64,000 bases of DNA. Origin: Alistipes sp. An66. GTDB taxonomy: Bacteria; Bacteroidota; Bacteroidia; Bacteroidales; Rikenellaceae. Positions 9,752 to 19,750 of this stretch are shown here, piece by piece; the first letter of the stretch is position 1; every line of letters begins with the position of its first letter. The stretch is taken from positions 146,951 through 210,950 of the forward strand of contig NZ_NFHT01000004.1 of NCBI RefSeq assembly GCF_002161445.1, written 5' to 3'. The notes beneath the pieces are model-generated. The model was not told the origin of the DNA, searched no databases, and was given only the letters and a program-made list of their open reading frames with translations. The translations under genes and the position numbers were made by a program.

Positions 9752-12151
9752 TTATTCGGATTTTACGGAGTCGGCGGGGTTCTCGTTGGCCGTGCGCCAC
9801 GAGCAGAAGGTTACGGTCGCCGCTGTGACGAGCAGCACGGCGACGAAGGCTGCGGCGAATACCCACCAGCGGATCGGCATCCGGTAGGCAAACGTCCCGA
9901 GCCAGCGGTCCACGGCCCAGTAGCCGGCCGGTGCGGCAAGGAGGAAGCAGACCGTAACCAACGTGACATAGCGCCGGTTGAAGAGGCGGAGCACCTCGCC
10001 GGTCGTGGCGCCCATGACCTTGCGGATGGCCACCTCGCGGCGGCGGTGCTGCGTCTCGAACAGAACGATGCCGAAGACGCCCATCAGGGCGATGACGACG
10101 GCCAGCACCGTGAAGAGCCCCACGATGGTCGTGATGCGCCGCTCGCGGGCATACTGCATCTCGATATCCTCGTCCATGAAGCGGATGTCGGGCGCTTCGC
10201 AGTCGGGGTCGAAGCGCCGGGCCGTCTGCCGGATATGGTCGCAGGCGGCGTCGGGATCGGCACCGGCCGTCAGACGCACGTAGAAGGTGCCCATGTCGCC
10301 GGAGACGGTCACGAAGGCGAACGGCACGACGGGGTATTGCAGCGGTCGGAAATGGATGTCGGGACAGATGCCGACCACCACGCCGTCGTCGAGCCGGAAG
10401 CCGAGACCGGCCCCCTTGCGGGCAAGCAGGTCGTTGACGATGTAGTGCCACGTCGTATCGCGGTCGTACTCGGGCTTGAAGCCCTCACCGGCAAGAACCG
10501 GGATGCCCAGTACTTCGAGGAAGTTGCTGCGCACCGGGCGCACGTGAATCATCACCTCCTCGCCGGCAACCTCCCGGCCCCAGAGGGAGTAGTTCCCGAC
10601 GACGAACGGCCCCTGGCCCGCGGTGACGCCGACGATCCGGGGGTCCTGTTTGAGGGCCGAAGCGAACTCCCCGAAGCGGTCGGCACGGGAGAGCCGCTGC
10701 GAATTCGTCTCGAAGGTAAGCACCCGACCGTGTTCGAAGCCCAGTTCGAAGCGGCGCACGTAACGCTGTTGCAAAAGCGTGCAGAGCGAGAAGACGATCA
10801 GTCCGATGGCGATGAAGAACTGCACGCCGAGCAGCGCCGTGCGGAAGCGGCGGCCGGCCGTCGAGCCGACGAACGACCCCTTGGCGGCCATCGCCGGATT
10901 GAACGAGGTGATGTACCAGGCCGGGAGGCTTCCGGCGACGAATGCCGCCGCGAACGAGACGCCGAGCGAAATGGCCAGCACGGGAAGGTTGTCGCCCAGT
11001 GCGAGCGAACTGCTGACATACGAGGCGAATTCGGTGCCTTTCAGCGCAATGGCCACATACCAGGCACAGAACTGTGCCAGGAGCATGAATCCGAGGGCTT
11101 CGAACAGAAAACTGAAACGCAGCGAGCGCGTCGGAGCTCCGAAGACCTTGAGAATGTTGACCGACCGCAGCCGCACGGGTACCAGCGCGAAGAAGAAGTT
11201 GACAAAGTTGATCAGGGCAATCAGGATGACGAGCACCGCGACGCTCAACAGCGAGCAGGTCAGCGTGGACGACCCGCTGGGGAAGGTGCCCATGCCGTCG
11301 AAGACCCGACGGTCGAAATAGAGCCTGTCGAGCGGCACCAGCAGACAGTCGCGTCGGTCGTTCCGTTCCTCTTCGCTGATCTCCTCGCCCCAGATCGGAG
11401 CCATGCGCTCCATGTAGGCGCGGTTGTTCTCCGTGTGGATCTCCTCCCAGCGGCGGGCCACCGCATCGGGGTCGGCCCCCGCGCGCAGGCGGACGAAGTA
11501 ACAGTCGTTCCAGTAGCCGGAGTCCATGTCCCGGTCGCCGACGTCGGTCACGGCGACGATGTGCGCGAAGGAGCTGTTCGCCGGGAAATCCTCATAGAGG
11601 ACCACCACCTCGTGTGGGTCGTCGGTCCGTTTGCCCTCCCGGTCTCCGAACCAGAGCAGGTCGCCGGCATGCAGGCCGAGCCGCTCGGCCTGCGAACGCG
11701 CGAGAGCTACGCCGTGGGGCTGCGTCAGGGCCTGCAAATCGCCCTCGACGACCCGCATTCCCACCGTCGCAGGGAACCCCGTTGAGACGGAATTGACAGA
11801 CATCCGGAAACGGCGGAACTCGCCCTGGCGCTTCACCCAGACGGGCTGGTCATGGCGCCAGGGGCGGATGCAGCCGCCGGCCTCGATCTCGGGCGAGCGG
11901 GCGATGAGCTGTTCGCCGTCGGGCCGTGTCGAACAGATCGAATAGCCCGTCTCGTCGAACGGCGAGCGGGGCGCCACAAGGCAGATCTGTCCGGCGTCGG
12001 GGATGGCGCGGTTGAAGGTCATCTCCCAGCGCACCTGCACCAGAATGACGTAGAAGGCCGTGAAGGCGAGCGTCAGCCCGATGACGTTGAGCAACGACGA
12101 GACCTTGTAGCGCCGCAGCGTCGTGAGGAAATTATGGAAGGCGATTTTCAT
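9752..12151 (-). CDS. FtsX/MacB-like ABC permease, copy 3 of 4
   Basis: A permease of 799 residues with the same two-half layout as copy 4: N-terminal TM (SSLLNVIGLTLAFTAFYVIL), periplasmic domain 1, a TM block with LIALINFVNFFFALVPVR, periplasmic domain 2, and a C-terminal FtsX block with VIALMGVFGIVLFETQHRRR. It starts MKIAFHNFLTTLRRYKVSS and ends NENPADSVKSE, both nearly the same as copy 4. Only 17 nt separate it from copy 4. The two periplasmic domains differ more than the membrane parts, as expected if the copies handle different partners or substrates. Confidence 0.92.
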   Translation of the reverse strand: MKIAFHNFLTTLRRYKVSSLLNVIGLTLAFTAFYVILVQVRWEMTFNRAIPDAGQICLVAPRSPFDETGYSICSTRPDGEQLIARSPEIEAGGCIRPWRHDQPVWVKRQGEFRRFRMSVNSVSTGFPATVGMRVVEGDLQALTQPHGVALARSQAERLGLHAGDLLWFGDREGKRTDDPHEVVVLYEDFPANSSFAHIVAVTDVGDRDMDSGYWNDCYFVRLRAGADPDAVARRWEEIHTENNRAYMERMAPIWGEEISEEERNDRRDCLLVPLDRLYFDRRVFDGMGTFPSGSSTLTCSLLSVAVLVILIALINFVNFFFALVPVRLRSVNILKVFGAPTRSLRFSFLFEALGFMLLAQFCAWYVAIALKGTEFASYVSSSLALGDNLPVLAISLGVSFAAAFVAGSLPAWYITSFNPAMAAKGSFVGSTAGRRFRTALLGVQFFIAIGLIVFSLCTLLQQRYVRRFELGFEHGRVLTFETNSQRLSRADRFGEFASALKQDPRIVGVTAGQGPFVVGNYSLWGREVAGEEVMIHVRPVRSNFLEVLGIPVLAGEGFKPEYDRDTTWHYIVNDLLARKGAGLGFRLDDGVVVGICPDIHFRPLQYPVVPFAFVTVSGDMGTFYVRLTAGADPDAACDHIRQTARRFDPDCEAPDIRFMDEDIEMQYARERRITTIVGLFTVLAVVIALMGVFGIVLFETQHRRREVAIRKVMGATTGEVLRLFNRRYVTLVTVCFLLAAPAGYWAVDRWLGTFAYRMPIRWWVFAAAFVAVLLVTAATVTFCSWRTANENPADSVKSE

Positions 12152-12157
12152 CGTAAA

Positions 12158-14521
12158 TTATTCTGTTTTGATGCGGTTTATCGGATTCTCTGTGGCCATG
12201 CGCCGGATCCGGAGCAGCAGGATGACGAGAACCAGACCGATTACGGCGGCCGCTGCGCCGGCGAAGATCCACCAGCGCAGGGCGATGCGCTCGACGAAGA
12301 GTTCCAGAAGGCGCGCCAGGACGAAATAGCCCGCCAGCGTCCCGGCTGCAACGGCCGGAAACGTCAGCGCCGCCGTGCTGCGGGTCAGCAGTGCGAAGAT
12401 GTCGGCGGCCGAGGCGCCGTTGACCTTGCGGATGGCGATCTCGCGGCTGCGGCGGCGCATCTCGTCGCCGAGATATCCCGTGAGCCCCACGAGGGTGATC
12501 AGCAGCACGATACTCCCGGCCAACAACGTCAGGTCGTGTACCCGGCGCTCCGTGCGCAGCGTCTCGTCGATGAGCGTGTCGAGAACGCGGATGCGGTAGT
12601 TGTCCGCGGTCTCGAACGCGTGCAGTTTTTCCGAGACGGCTTTCAGCACCTCGGGGGTTATCTCGTGGAGCCGCAGGCAGAGGTTCGTATGTCCGTACGC
12701 CCGATCTTCCCGGGGCATCCATTCGTTCAGGTTGTGCAATACGATGGGTTCGACGAGACCCGAAGCCACCTCCGTGCGGAAGTCGTGCACGACACCCCGG
12801 ATCGTGTGGTAATCTTCGGGCGCCTGACCCGAGGAGTTGCAGATCCGTCGTCCGAGGGCCCCCTCCGGACTCCATCCCCGCAGCCGGCAGTAGGTTTCGT
12901 TCACCAGCACGTCGCGCGGAGCACTTTGCAGGGTGAAGTTGTCGCCGGCGATCAGGCGCATGCCCATCGTCGCGAGGTAGTTCTCGTCGATGAAGTTGAT
13001 GCGGCAGCCGAAGAGCATCTCGCGGGTTGTTTCGTCGTAGCAGGGCTGTCCGCTGTAACCCCATACGGGGAGCTGGGCCGTCGCGCCGGCAGCCTCGACT
13101 TCGGGCATCGCCGTGAAGGCCTCCTCCATGTTGCGCCACTGGGCGCGCGTACCGACCGGACTCATGGAGACGACCCGTGAGGCGTCGAATCCGAAATCGC
13201 CGTAACGCAGGCGGTGGAGCTGCATGGAAAATCCCGTAAGCAGGACGAAGGCAACGGTTACGCAGAACAACTCGACTCCAAGCAGCAGGCGTTTCCACCA
13301 GCGGCGGTCGGAACTCATGCCCCGAAAGGCGATTGTGAGTGGTATCGCGGCAAAGAGTTGTGCGGGGAGAAACCCTGCGACAAGGAACGCGAAAAGCACG
13401 ACGGTCAGCGGCACCCAGATGTGCGCGGGGGCGAAGAGCGCCCCGAGCGGCGTGTCGGTCAGCGTTGTGATCTGCTGCTGCAATGCCCAGATCACGAAAA
13501 CGGCGATCAGCAGGGAGGCGGCAATGAGGATCAGTGTCTCATGCAGGAAAATGGCGAGCACGTCCCCGCGGCGGGCGCCGTTGCAGCGCAGCATGGCGAA
13601 GGTCTTCGCGCGGCTGGCGAGCGACGAGATGGAGAGCAGCACGTAGTTCATCACCCCCACGAAGAGGATCAGCAGCGCCAGCGCCAGGAGGATACGTGTG
13701 GTCTGCACGAGCGTGGAGCCGGTCTGCGCCGAGCGCGTGACGGGCAGCAGCAGGTAGTGCGAACCGAACTGCTCGATGCGCTTCGTCAGTCCGTGCCGTT
13801 CGAAGAGGGCCGGAAGCAGCGCCTCGACGTCGGCGGGCGTCTGGCCCGGACGGAGTTTGAGATAAGTAGGGAACGAGTCGCCGCCGTCCCAGCCCATGTA
13901 GAAACTGCCGGCGAGGGCGTCGAAGGGGATCAGGGTGTTGAAGCTCCCGAGGTGGGTGTTGCGGGGCGGATCGCGGAAGATTCCCACAACCGTGTGGGGC
14001 GTGGCGTTCTCGTACAGGACGATCTGCCCGATCTGCCCGATCGGGTCGCTCTCGCCGAAGATCGTGCGGGCAAACGACTCCGAGAGCATCAGCTTGTCGC
14101 GTCCCGTGAACGAGGCCATGTCGCCCTTTATGAGTCCGAAGTCGAGCACGCGGAAGAACATGGAATCGACGGCTACGATTCGTGCGTCGTATGCATGGTT
14201 GTCCCGGCAAAGTTCTTGTTCGAAATTGCCTCGCAGTCGCGTTGCTGCTTCGATGGCCGGGATCTCCTCCTGAAGGGCCGGACCCAGCGGGGCGATCATC
14301 GACGGGGAGATGTTGCCCTCGTCGTCGAAATCCCAGATCTGATAGATACGCGCGACGTCGGGGTAGAAACGGTCGAAGGTCAGCACATAATTCACATAAG
14401 AGAAGACCACGATGCTTACGGTCAGCGCCAGCGTCAGCGAAACGAGCCGGGCGAGGTTGCCGCCGCGCGGTTTGAGGAGATATCTGAATGCAAAGAGAAT
14501 GTTGTGCATGGAGTCGGGCAT
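12158..14521 (-). CDS. FtsX/MacB-like ABC permease, copy 2 of 4
   Basis: A more distant permease of the same double-FtsX type, about 787 residues. It has an N-terminal TM (LVSLTLALTVSIVVFSYVNYV), a periplasmic domain, a TM block starting LALALLILFVGVMNYVLLSI, a second periplasmic domain, and a C-terminal block with EMRRRSREIAIRKVNGAS, ending NPINRIKTE. Two starts are possible: the ATG at 14521, five bases after the previous stop, or the ATG at 14509, which aligns better with the paralogues (MHNILFAFRYLLKPRG). An in-frame extension to 14935 lies inside the neighbouring gene and is Arg/Ser-rich, so it is rejected. Seven nt separate it from copy 3. Confidence 0.9.
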   Translation of the reverse strand: MPDSMHNILFAFRYLLKPRGGNLARLVSLTLALTVSIVVFSYVNYVLTFDRFYPDVARIYQIWDFDDEGNISPSMIAPLGPALQEEIPAIEAATRLRGNFEQELCRDNHAYDARIVAVDSMFFRVLDFGLIKGDMASFTGRDKLMLSESFARTIFGESDPIGQIGQIVLYENATPHTVVGIFRDPPRNTHLGSFNTLIPFDALAGSFYMGWDGGDSFPTYLKLRPGQTPADVEALLPALFERHGLTKRIEQFGSHYLLLPVTRSAQTGSTLVQTTRILLALALLILFVGVMNYVLLSISSLASRAKTFAMLRCNGARRGDVLAIFLHETLILIAASLLIAVFVIWALQQQITTLTDTPLGALFAPAHIWVPLTVVLFAFLVAGFLPAQLFAAIPLTIAFRGMSSDRRWWKRLLLGVELFCVTVAFVLLTGFSMQLHRLRYGDFGFDASRVVSMSPVGTRAQWRNMEEAFTAMPEVEAAGATAQLPVWGYSGQPCYDETTREMLFGCRINFIDENYLATMGMRLIAGDNFTLQSAPRDVLVNETYCRLRGWSPEGALGRRICNSSGQAPEDYHTIRGVVHDFRTEVASGLVEPIVLHNLNEWMPREDRAYGHTNLCLRLHEITPEVLKAVSEKLHAFETADNYRIRVLDTLIDETLRTERRVHDLTLLAGSIVLLITLVGLTGYLGDEMRRRSREIAIRKVNGASAADIFALLTRSTAALTFPAVAAGTLAGYFVLARLLELFVERIALRWWIFAGAAAAVIGLVLVILLLRIRRMATENPINRIKTE

Positions 14522-14525
14522 TGGG

Positions 14526-16916
14526 TCAGTTTTTGAGCGATGCGACGGGGTCGGCATCGGCTGCGCGGCGGCTCTGCCACCCGACGGAAAGCAGCGCCAC
14601 GACGGCCGCAAAGAGTCCCGCGGCAAGGAAGATCCACGGCGAGAGTGCGATGCGCACGCTGTACTCCTCCAACCAGCGCCGGAGCCCCCAGACGGCGATC
14701 GGCACGGCGATGACGAAGGCTGCGCCCACAAGCGCCATGAAGTTGCGCACCAGCCGCGTGAGCATCTCGCGGCGCGAAGCTCCGAAGACCCGGCGCACGG
14801 CGATCTCCTGTCGTTTCTGCTGGATGTAGTAGGCCGCCATGGCGAAGAGCCCCAGCGAGGAGATGAGCAGGGCCACGAGGGTGAAGATCCCGATGATGTG
14901 CAGCAGGCGCCGTTGTGCCGCGAAGTCGTCGGCAATCGCGTCGGTCAGGTAACGGGCTGCGAAGGAGCCGCCGTCGGTCGTCCGGGCGAAGAGTTCCTCG
15001 ACGGCGCGGTAGGCCGCGGCATGATCTCTGCGGGTCTTCACGAGGATGTTCCAGGGCTGGAATCCGTCGGGATCGTTCACCTCGCGCAGCAGCACCGAGG
15101 TCGGGGCGTCGAGCGCCGTGCCGACCTGGAAGTCGCGGTAGATGCCCGCAACGACAACCGGATAGGAGAGCTCCTCGCCCACCTTGAATTCGGGGGCATC
15201 CTCCGCAATGCCCAGTTCGTGCAGGGCATACTGGTTGATGTGCCAGACATTCGAGGCCCAGAAATCGCGGGATGCGCCACTCCCGGCCGCGACGGCCACA
15301 TGGTTGTCGCGCAGCCGTTCGAGGCCCAGGATCCGGAAGTAGGTCGAGTCGCCGATGAAGACCTGGAACGAGACCATCCGGTCGGGTCCATACGCGATGG
15401 TATTGTTGTTGCCGCGGTCGTGGGGCGTCCCGCATCCGAGTCCGACGGCTTCGATTTCAGGCAGGGAGCGGAGTTCGTCGCAAAAGCGGCGTATGGAGCT
15501 CCGGTCGGGGAAAATATCGGTCCCGATATTGAGGATGTCGTGCGTCTCGTAGCCCAGCGGGGCATTTACCAGATGGCGGATTTGAAGCTCAATGGTGATC
15601 GAGGCGGCGAGCAGTACGATGGTAATGACATTTTGCAGCGCGATGAGCACCCGGCCGTAGACCGTCTTGGCGTGGCGGCGGAAGGTGCCGCGCACGATGT
15701 CGATGGGCTGGTAGCGGGCCACGAGCAGTGCCGGGACAAATCCCGAGACTACGCCCAGCACGATGACGGCGAGCAGGCAGCCGCCGGCTGCCGGCCATGA
15801 AAGGTCGTCCCAGACCGCGACCTTCGTGCCGAGGAGTTGCGAGGCCCACGGGACGAAAAGTTCCGCAATGCACGAGGCGATGAGCAGCGCGGCGGCGCAG
15901 AAGAGCGTCGATTCGAGTACCCATTTGAGGAAAATGTTGCCGCGCGGGGCGCCCAGCAGCCGTCGGGCCGCCATCTCGCGGGCCCGGAACCCGGCCTGCG
16001 CCACCGTGAGGTTGATGTAGTTCATCACGGCGAAGACGAGCACCACCAGCCCCACACCCAGCAGTATGTAGAGAAACGAGCGGCTGCCATGGGCCAGTTT
16101 GTTGGTGTTGTTGACCGGCTCGAAGTAGAGTTCGCGGAGCGGGACGAGCCGCACCTGCGAGACGACATTGCCCTGATACGGCCAATAAATCTCCTTGAAG
16201 AAGGCGAGCATGTCGGGGACTTTGGCTTGCAGGTCGGCCCCCCGGCGTTCGAGCAGGAAGGTCACGCCGGCGCCGCTGTTGGACATGCGTTCGTCGTTGG
16301 CCGCATTGGTCTCGGTGATGCGCTCGGCCCGCATGACGATATCGGCCGCGGGGATCGCCGAGCGCTCGATGTCGCGCATCACGCCGCTGACGACGTAGGT
16401 GCGGTCGTCGTTGTCCAGACGGAGCGTCTGTCCCAGCGGGTCGAACGTCCCGAAGACCTTGCGGGCGAACGACTCCGAAAGGACGACGTTCTCGCGGGCG
16501 GCGAGCGCCTCCTCGCGCGCGCCTTCGAGCAGCGTGAAGTCGAACATCCGGAAGAAGGTCGTGTCGGCATAGAGCACCGAGGCGAGGAACTTCTGACGGC
16601 CGATCTCCACGGGCGTCGAGCCTGCATCCGAATCCTCGAAGAAGGCTACCGAACAGGTGGATTCGATCTCCGGATAGCGGTCGCGGAGGTGTTTTTGGAG
16701 GTAGTAGCCGCTGGCCGCCGACTCTTCGGAGCAGACGGCATAGATGCGGTCGGCCCTGGTCTGGAACCGATCGACGGTGAACTGGCGGACCGTATAGTCG
16801 GCCACGAGCAGCACGAAAGCCAGCGCAAGAGCCAGACCGATGAAATTGACGGCCGTATAAAGACGGTTGCGCCCCAGGAAGGTGAACCACGAACGGAGAT
16901 CCAATTGCCGGAACAT
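14526..16916 (-). CDS. FtsX/MacB-like ABC permease, copy 1 of 4
   Basis: A permease of 796 residues, first of the four. It begins MFRQLDLRSWFTFLGRNRLY with the anchor TAVNFIGLALALAFVLLVADY, followed by a MacB-type periplasmic domain, FtsX TM helices (LGVGLVVLVFAVMNYINLTV), a second periplasmic domain, and a C-terminal block with FTLVALLISSLGLFAMAAYY and EIAVRRVFGAS. The tail QSRRAADADPVASLKN is typical of MacB-family permeases. It starts 12 nt after the adaptor gene. It is clearly related to the other three but least like copies 3 and 4. Confidence 0.92.
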   Translation of the reverse strand: MFRQLDLRSWFTFLGRNRLYTAVNFIGLALALAFVLLVADYTVRQFTVDRFQTRADRIYAVCSEESAASGYYLQKHLRDRYPEIESTCSVAFFEDSDAGSTPVEIGRQKFLASVLYADTTFFRMFDFTLLEGAREEALAARENVVLSESFARKVFGTFDPLGQTLRLDNDDRTYVVSGVMRDIERSAIPAADIVMRAERITETNAANDERMSNSGAGVTFLLERRGADLQAKVPDMLAFFKEIYWPYQGNVVSQVRLVPLRELYFEPVNNTNKLAHGSRSFLYILLGVGLVVLVFAVMNYINLTVAQAGFRAREMAARRLLGAPRGNIFLKWVLESTLFCAAALLIASCIAELFVPWASQLLGTKVAVWDDLSWPAAGGCLLAVIVLGVVSGFVPALLVARYQPIDIVRGTFRRHAKTVYGRVLIALQNVITIVLLAASITIELQIRHLVNAPLGYETHDILNIGTDIFPDRSSIRRFCDELRSLPEIEAVGLGCGTPHDRGNNNTIAYGPDRMVSFQVFIGDSTYFRILGLERLRDNHVAVAAGSGASRDFWASNVWHINQYALHELGIAEDAPEFKVGEELSYPVVVAGIYRDFQVGTALDAPTSVLLREVNDPDGFQPWNILVKTRRDHAAAYRAVEELFARTTDGGSFAARYLTDAIADDFAAQRRLLHIIGIFTLVALLISSLGLFAMAAYYIQQKRQEIAVRRVFGASRREMLTRLVRNFMALVGAAFVIAVPIAVWGLRRWLEEYSVRIALSPWIFLAAGLFAAVVALLSVGWQSRRAADADPVASLKN

Positions 16917-16928
16917 GGGCGAAGAGAC

Positions 16929-18191
16929 TTATTTGTTGAGAATCAGCACGTCGTTGGCGCCGTAGTTTTCGTAGCCCGAGACAATGACGCGCTCACCCGG
17001 CTCCAAACCTTCGAGCACCTCGTAATACTGCGGATTCTGGCGCCCGATGCGGATTGCGCGCTTGTAGGCCCGGTCGCCCTCGGGCGCGAGGACGTAGATC
17101 CATGCACCGCCCGTCGTCTGGTAGAACGACCCGCGGGGGATGATGACGGCGTCGGTCGGCTGGCCCAGTTCGAGGTGCAGGTAGTAGGTCTGGCCGCTGC
17201 GGATGTTGCGCGGATGGGCCCCCGCGAAGGTGAAGTCGGCACGGAACTGCCCGTTGCGCACCTCGGGGTAGACCTTCCGCAGGCGCATCGTGAAGGCGGT
17301 GTCCTGCCGCTCGAAGGTGGCGTCGAGCCCCGCCCGCACGCGGTCGATGTAGCTCTCGTCGATCTGCGCCTCGACCTTGTAGTCCGACAGGTCGTTCACC
17401 TGCCCGATCTTCTGCCCCGAGGTGACCGACTGTCCCAGCACGACGTCCAGCAGGCCCACTTCGCCGTCGATCGGCGACTTGACCTGCAAGTTGTCGATCC
17501 GCTGGCGGATGAGCTGCATGTTGCGCTTCATGTTTTCGAGGTTGTCCTCCATCTGCCCGATCTGCACCGTGCGGTAGAGCGAATCCTGCACCTGCCGCTC
17601 GATGTTCAGCTCGCGCTTCTTCGCGGCCAGCTCGTAGTCCTCCTTCGACTGCAACCACTCCTCGCGGGCGATCAGGTTGCTGCGGTAGAGCTCCTCGTTC
17701 TGCTGCCAGGTGCGGCGCTTGCGCTCGACGTCGAGGTCCAGCTGCACCTTGTCGAGCCGCAGGTCGAGCTTCTCCTGTTCCATCGAGATGAGCGTGTTGC
17801 GCAGGATGTTCTGCTTCTCGGCCAGCTCGGCTTCGCTGTTCAGGATTTCGAGCGTCAGCGACGTGTTGCTCAACTCGACCAGTACGTCGCCCTTGCGGAC
17901 CGAGGCGCCTTCCTCGACGACGAGCCGCTCGACGATGCCCGCTTCGAGGGGGCTCAACTGCACGGTCGTGATGGGCTGCACCTGCCCCGTGACGCGGATG
18001 TAGTCGTTGAACTCGCCGCGGGCGACCGCCCCGACCGAAATCGTCCGGGCGTCGATGCGCAGCGTCGAGGAGTGGTCGCGCAGCAGCAGCCACAAGACCA
18101 GCAGCAGGAAAATAGCGCCCGCGAGGTAGGGAACTCCCCGCCGGGTGAAGAGGGCCCGGAAGCCGCGTTTCTTTTCAATGCGAATATCCAT
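16929..18191 (-). CDS. HlyD/MacA-family periplasmic adaptor
   Basis: The membrane-fusion protein that should link the ABC permeases to the TolC-like outer-membrane channel. The 420 residues begin with a cytoplasmic tail and one TM (VPYLAGAIFLLLVLWLLL, about 20-38). Next come the barrel-sandwich half-motif (GQVQPITTVQLSPLEAGIVERL), a long alpha-helical hairpin (about 115-235, rich in Glu, Leu, Lys and Gln), the second half-motif (VKSPIDGEVGLLDVVLGQ), a beta-barrel, and a membrane-proximal domain ending VSGYENYGANDVLILNK. It lies 22 nt after tolC and 12 nt before the first permease. The hairpin length suits docking on a TolC trimer. Confidence 0.95.
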   Translation of the reverse strand: MDIRIEKKRGFRALFTRRGVPYLAGAIFLLLVLWLLLRDHSSTLRIDARTISVGAVARGEFNDYIRVTGQVQPITTVQLSPLEAGIVERLVVEEGASVRKGDVLVELSNTSLTLEILNSEAELAEKQNILRNTLISMEQEKLDLRLDKVQLDLDVERKRRTWQQNEELYRSNLIAREEWLQSKEDYELAAKKRELNIERQVQDSLYRTVQIGQMEDNLENMKRNMQLIRQRIDNLQVKSPIDGEVGLLDVVLGQSVTSGQKIGQVNDLSDYKVEAQIDESYIDRVRAGLDATFERQDTAFTMRLRKVYPEVRNGQFRADFTFAGAHPRNIRSGQTYYLHLELGQPTDAVIIPRGSFYQTTGGAWIYVLAPEGDRAYKRAIRIGRQNPQYYEVLEGLEPGERVIVSGYENYGANDVLILNK

Positions 18192-18213
18192 GATCGTGTC
18201 GTTTTGTCCGGGT

Positions 18214-19644
18214 TTATCGGATCAGCGGCTCGCCGTTGTAGTAGGCCACCATCCGCACTTTGAGAATGTACTGCAATCGCGCGCGCAGCCGCTCCGAGCG
18301 TGCTTCGAGCAGTTTGTCGGCCGCCGTCTGCAAGTCGAGGGCCGAGACCATGCCGCGCTCGTACTTGCCCGAGACGGCCTCGTAGGCCAGCCGCGCGGCA
18401 TCGCTCTTCTTCGAGGCCTGCACGAACTCCTTGCCGTAGCCCAGCATCTGCTGGTAGGTCTGCGCCACCTCGTTTTGGAGTGTGCGGAGGGTCTCCGTGC
18501 GGTTCTGCTCGGCGATGCGCCAGTTGTTGCGCGCGCGGTTCACCGAGGTGCGGCGCGTGAGTCCCCCGAAGATCGGGATCGACAGCTGGGCCGAGACGTA
18601 GAAGCCGCGGTTGTCGCGGAACTGGTTGGAGAACGAAGGGTAGAGCGACCGGTCGTCGAGATTCATGAAGAAGTTGGTCGAGTAGCCGCCCCCGACGTAG
18701 AGAGACGGATAGAGGTTGCCCTTCGCCACGGAGAACTGTAATTGCGAACGGCGCACGTCGTGCCGGGCCGCCACGGCTCTGGGGTTGTTTGCCAGCGCGT
18801 TGTCGAGCACCTCGCCGAAGGGGGCGACGCCGGCCGGCGTCTCGATTTCCAGCGTCGTGTCGACGCGCAGCGGCCGGTCGGCAGGGTAGTTCATTGCCTC
18901 CGCCAATGCGATCTCGGCCAGCGCGAGGTTGTTCTCCTGCTGCGTCAGGAGGTAGTCGTCCGAAGCCTGCTGCGACTCGATCTCCGCCACGTCGGCAGCG
19001 CTCTTCAATCCCAGTTCGAAGAGCTTGCGGCTCTTCGCGAGCTCGGCCGTACTGGTCGCTAACTGCTCGCGGGCCAGCCGCACGCTTTCGGTGTAGTAGA
19101 CCACGTCGAAATAGGCCTGCATGGTTTTCAGGGCGATCTCGTCGCGGGCCAGTTGCAGCTCCTCGACCCCCTGCATCCGCATGACACGGGCGGCGCGCAC
19201 CGTATTGATGCCCGTCAGTCCGGCGAAAACGGGAATTTGCCCCGAGACGGAGTAGGAGTTGTCGAAGTTCGAGACGTCGGTATAGGTGTTGGTCTCGGGA
19301 TCGACCGAACGTCCGAAGCTGGTCGAGGCGCCGACCGATCCGCTTACCGAGGGGACGAGTGCGGCGATCGATTCGATATAATCCTGCCGGTAGTTGCGGT
19401 TCGCATAGTCCTGACGGCGGACGGCGGGGCTGTGCCCGACGGCATAGCGCATGCATGCTTCGAGCGACATCGGTGCCGGCTCCGCGACGTTCGGAGCCTC
19501 CGTCACGGAATCGGGGTGCTGCGGCACGGCTGCCGAAGCAACGGCCGCCGAGTCGGCTGCGGCACCTGCCGGCGTCGGCATGGCCGCAGACAACCGGAGT
19601 GTCCAGAAAATAGACACCAGAGGGATCAAAACCGTTCTTTTCAT
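18214..19644 (-). CDS. TolC-family outer-membrane efflux protein
   Basis: The outer-membrane duct of the tripartite exporter, first gene of the operon. It has 476 residues with a signal peptide (MKRTVLIPLVSIFWTLRLSA). Two outer-membrane efflux repeats are visible: the first from MSLEACMRYAVGHSPAVRRQ to about residue 250, the second from GEVLDNALANNPRAVAARHD to the end. Each holds the long Ala/Leu/Glu/Gln-rich helices of the periplasmic tunnel, with YVGGGYSTNFFMN-like strands between. An in-frame start at 19707 would add 21 residues across the sigma-54 promoter; the ATG at 19644 is chosen because it begins a normal signal peptide. Confidence 0.93.
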   Translation of the reverse strand: MKRTVLIPLVSIFWTLRLSAAMPTPAGAAADSAAVASAAVPQHPDSVTEAPNVAEPAPMSLEACMRYAVGHSPAVRRQDYANRNYRQDYIESIAALVPSVSGSVGASTSFGRSVDPETNTYTDVSNFDNSYSVSGQIPVFAGLTGINTVRAARVMRMQGVEELQLARDEIALKTMQAYFDVVYYTESVRLAREQLATSTAELAKSRKLFELGLKSAADVAEIESQQASDDYLLTQQENNLALAEIALAEAMNYPADRPLRVDTTLEIETPAGVAPFGEVLDNALANNPRAVAARHDVRRSQLQFSVAKGNLYPSLYVGGGYSTNFFMNLDDRSLYPSFSNQFRDNRGFYVSAQLSIPIFGGLTRRTSVNRARNNWRIAEQNRTETLRTLQNEVAQTYQQMLGYGKEFVQASKKSDAARLAYEAVSGKYERGMVSALDLQTAADKLLEARSERLRARLQYILKVRMVAYYNGEPLIR

Positions 19645-19681
19645 ACGGGTTTCGGACGTTTGTTCTTTTGCCACGGAACCG

Positions 19682-19698
19682 TGCCAACCCCGTGCCAA
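19682..19698 (-). promoter_or_regulatory. Sigma-54 (RpoN) promoter of the exporter operon
   Basis: On the minus strand TTGGCACGGGGTTGGCA fits the sigma-54 consensus TGGCACG-N4-TTGCA. The -24 element TGGCACG is exact. The -12 element reads TGGCA, one mismatch. The invariant GG and GC dinucleotides are separated by the required 10 nt. The predicted start near 19671 leaves a leader of about 27 nt before the tolC ATG. The gene facing it encodes an NtrC-family sigma-54 activator. Confidence 0.85.
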
Positions 19699-19750
19699 AA
19701 CGCGCAACTGGCTTACATACAGCAGAAAGCATTTTGCGTCAAGCCTCCGG

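Noticed and set aside
19671..19687. A second sigma-54-like TGGCACG next to the exporter promoter
   Set aside because: The following GC lies 12 nt from the GG instead of 10, so the spacing does not fit sigma-54.
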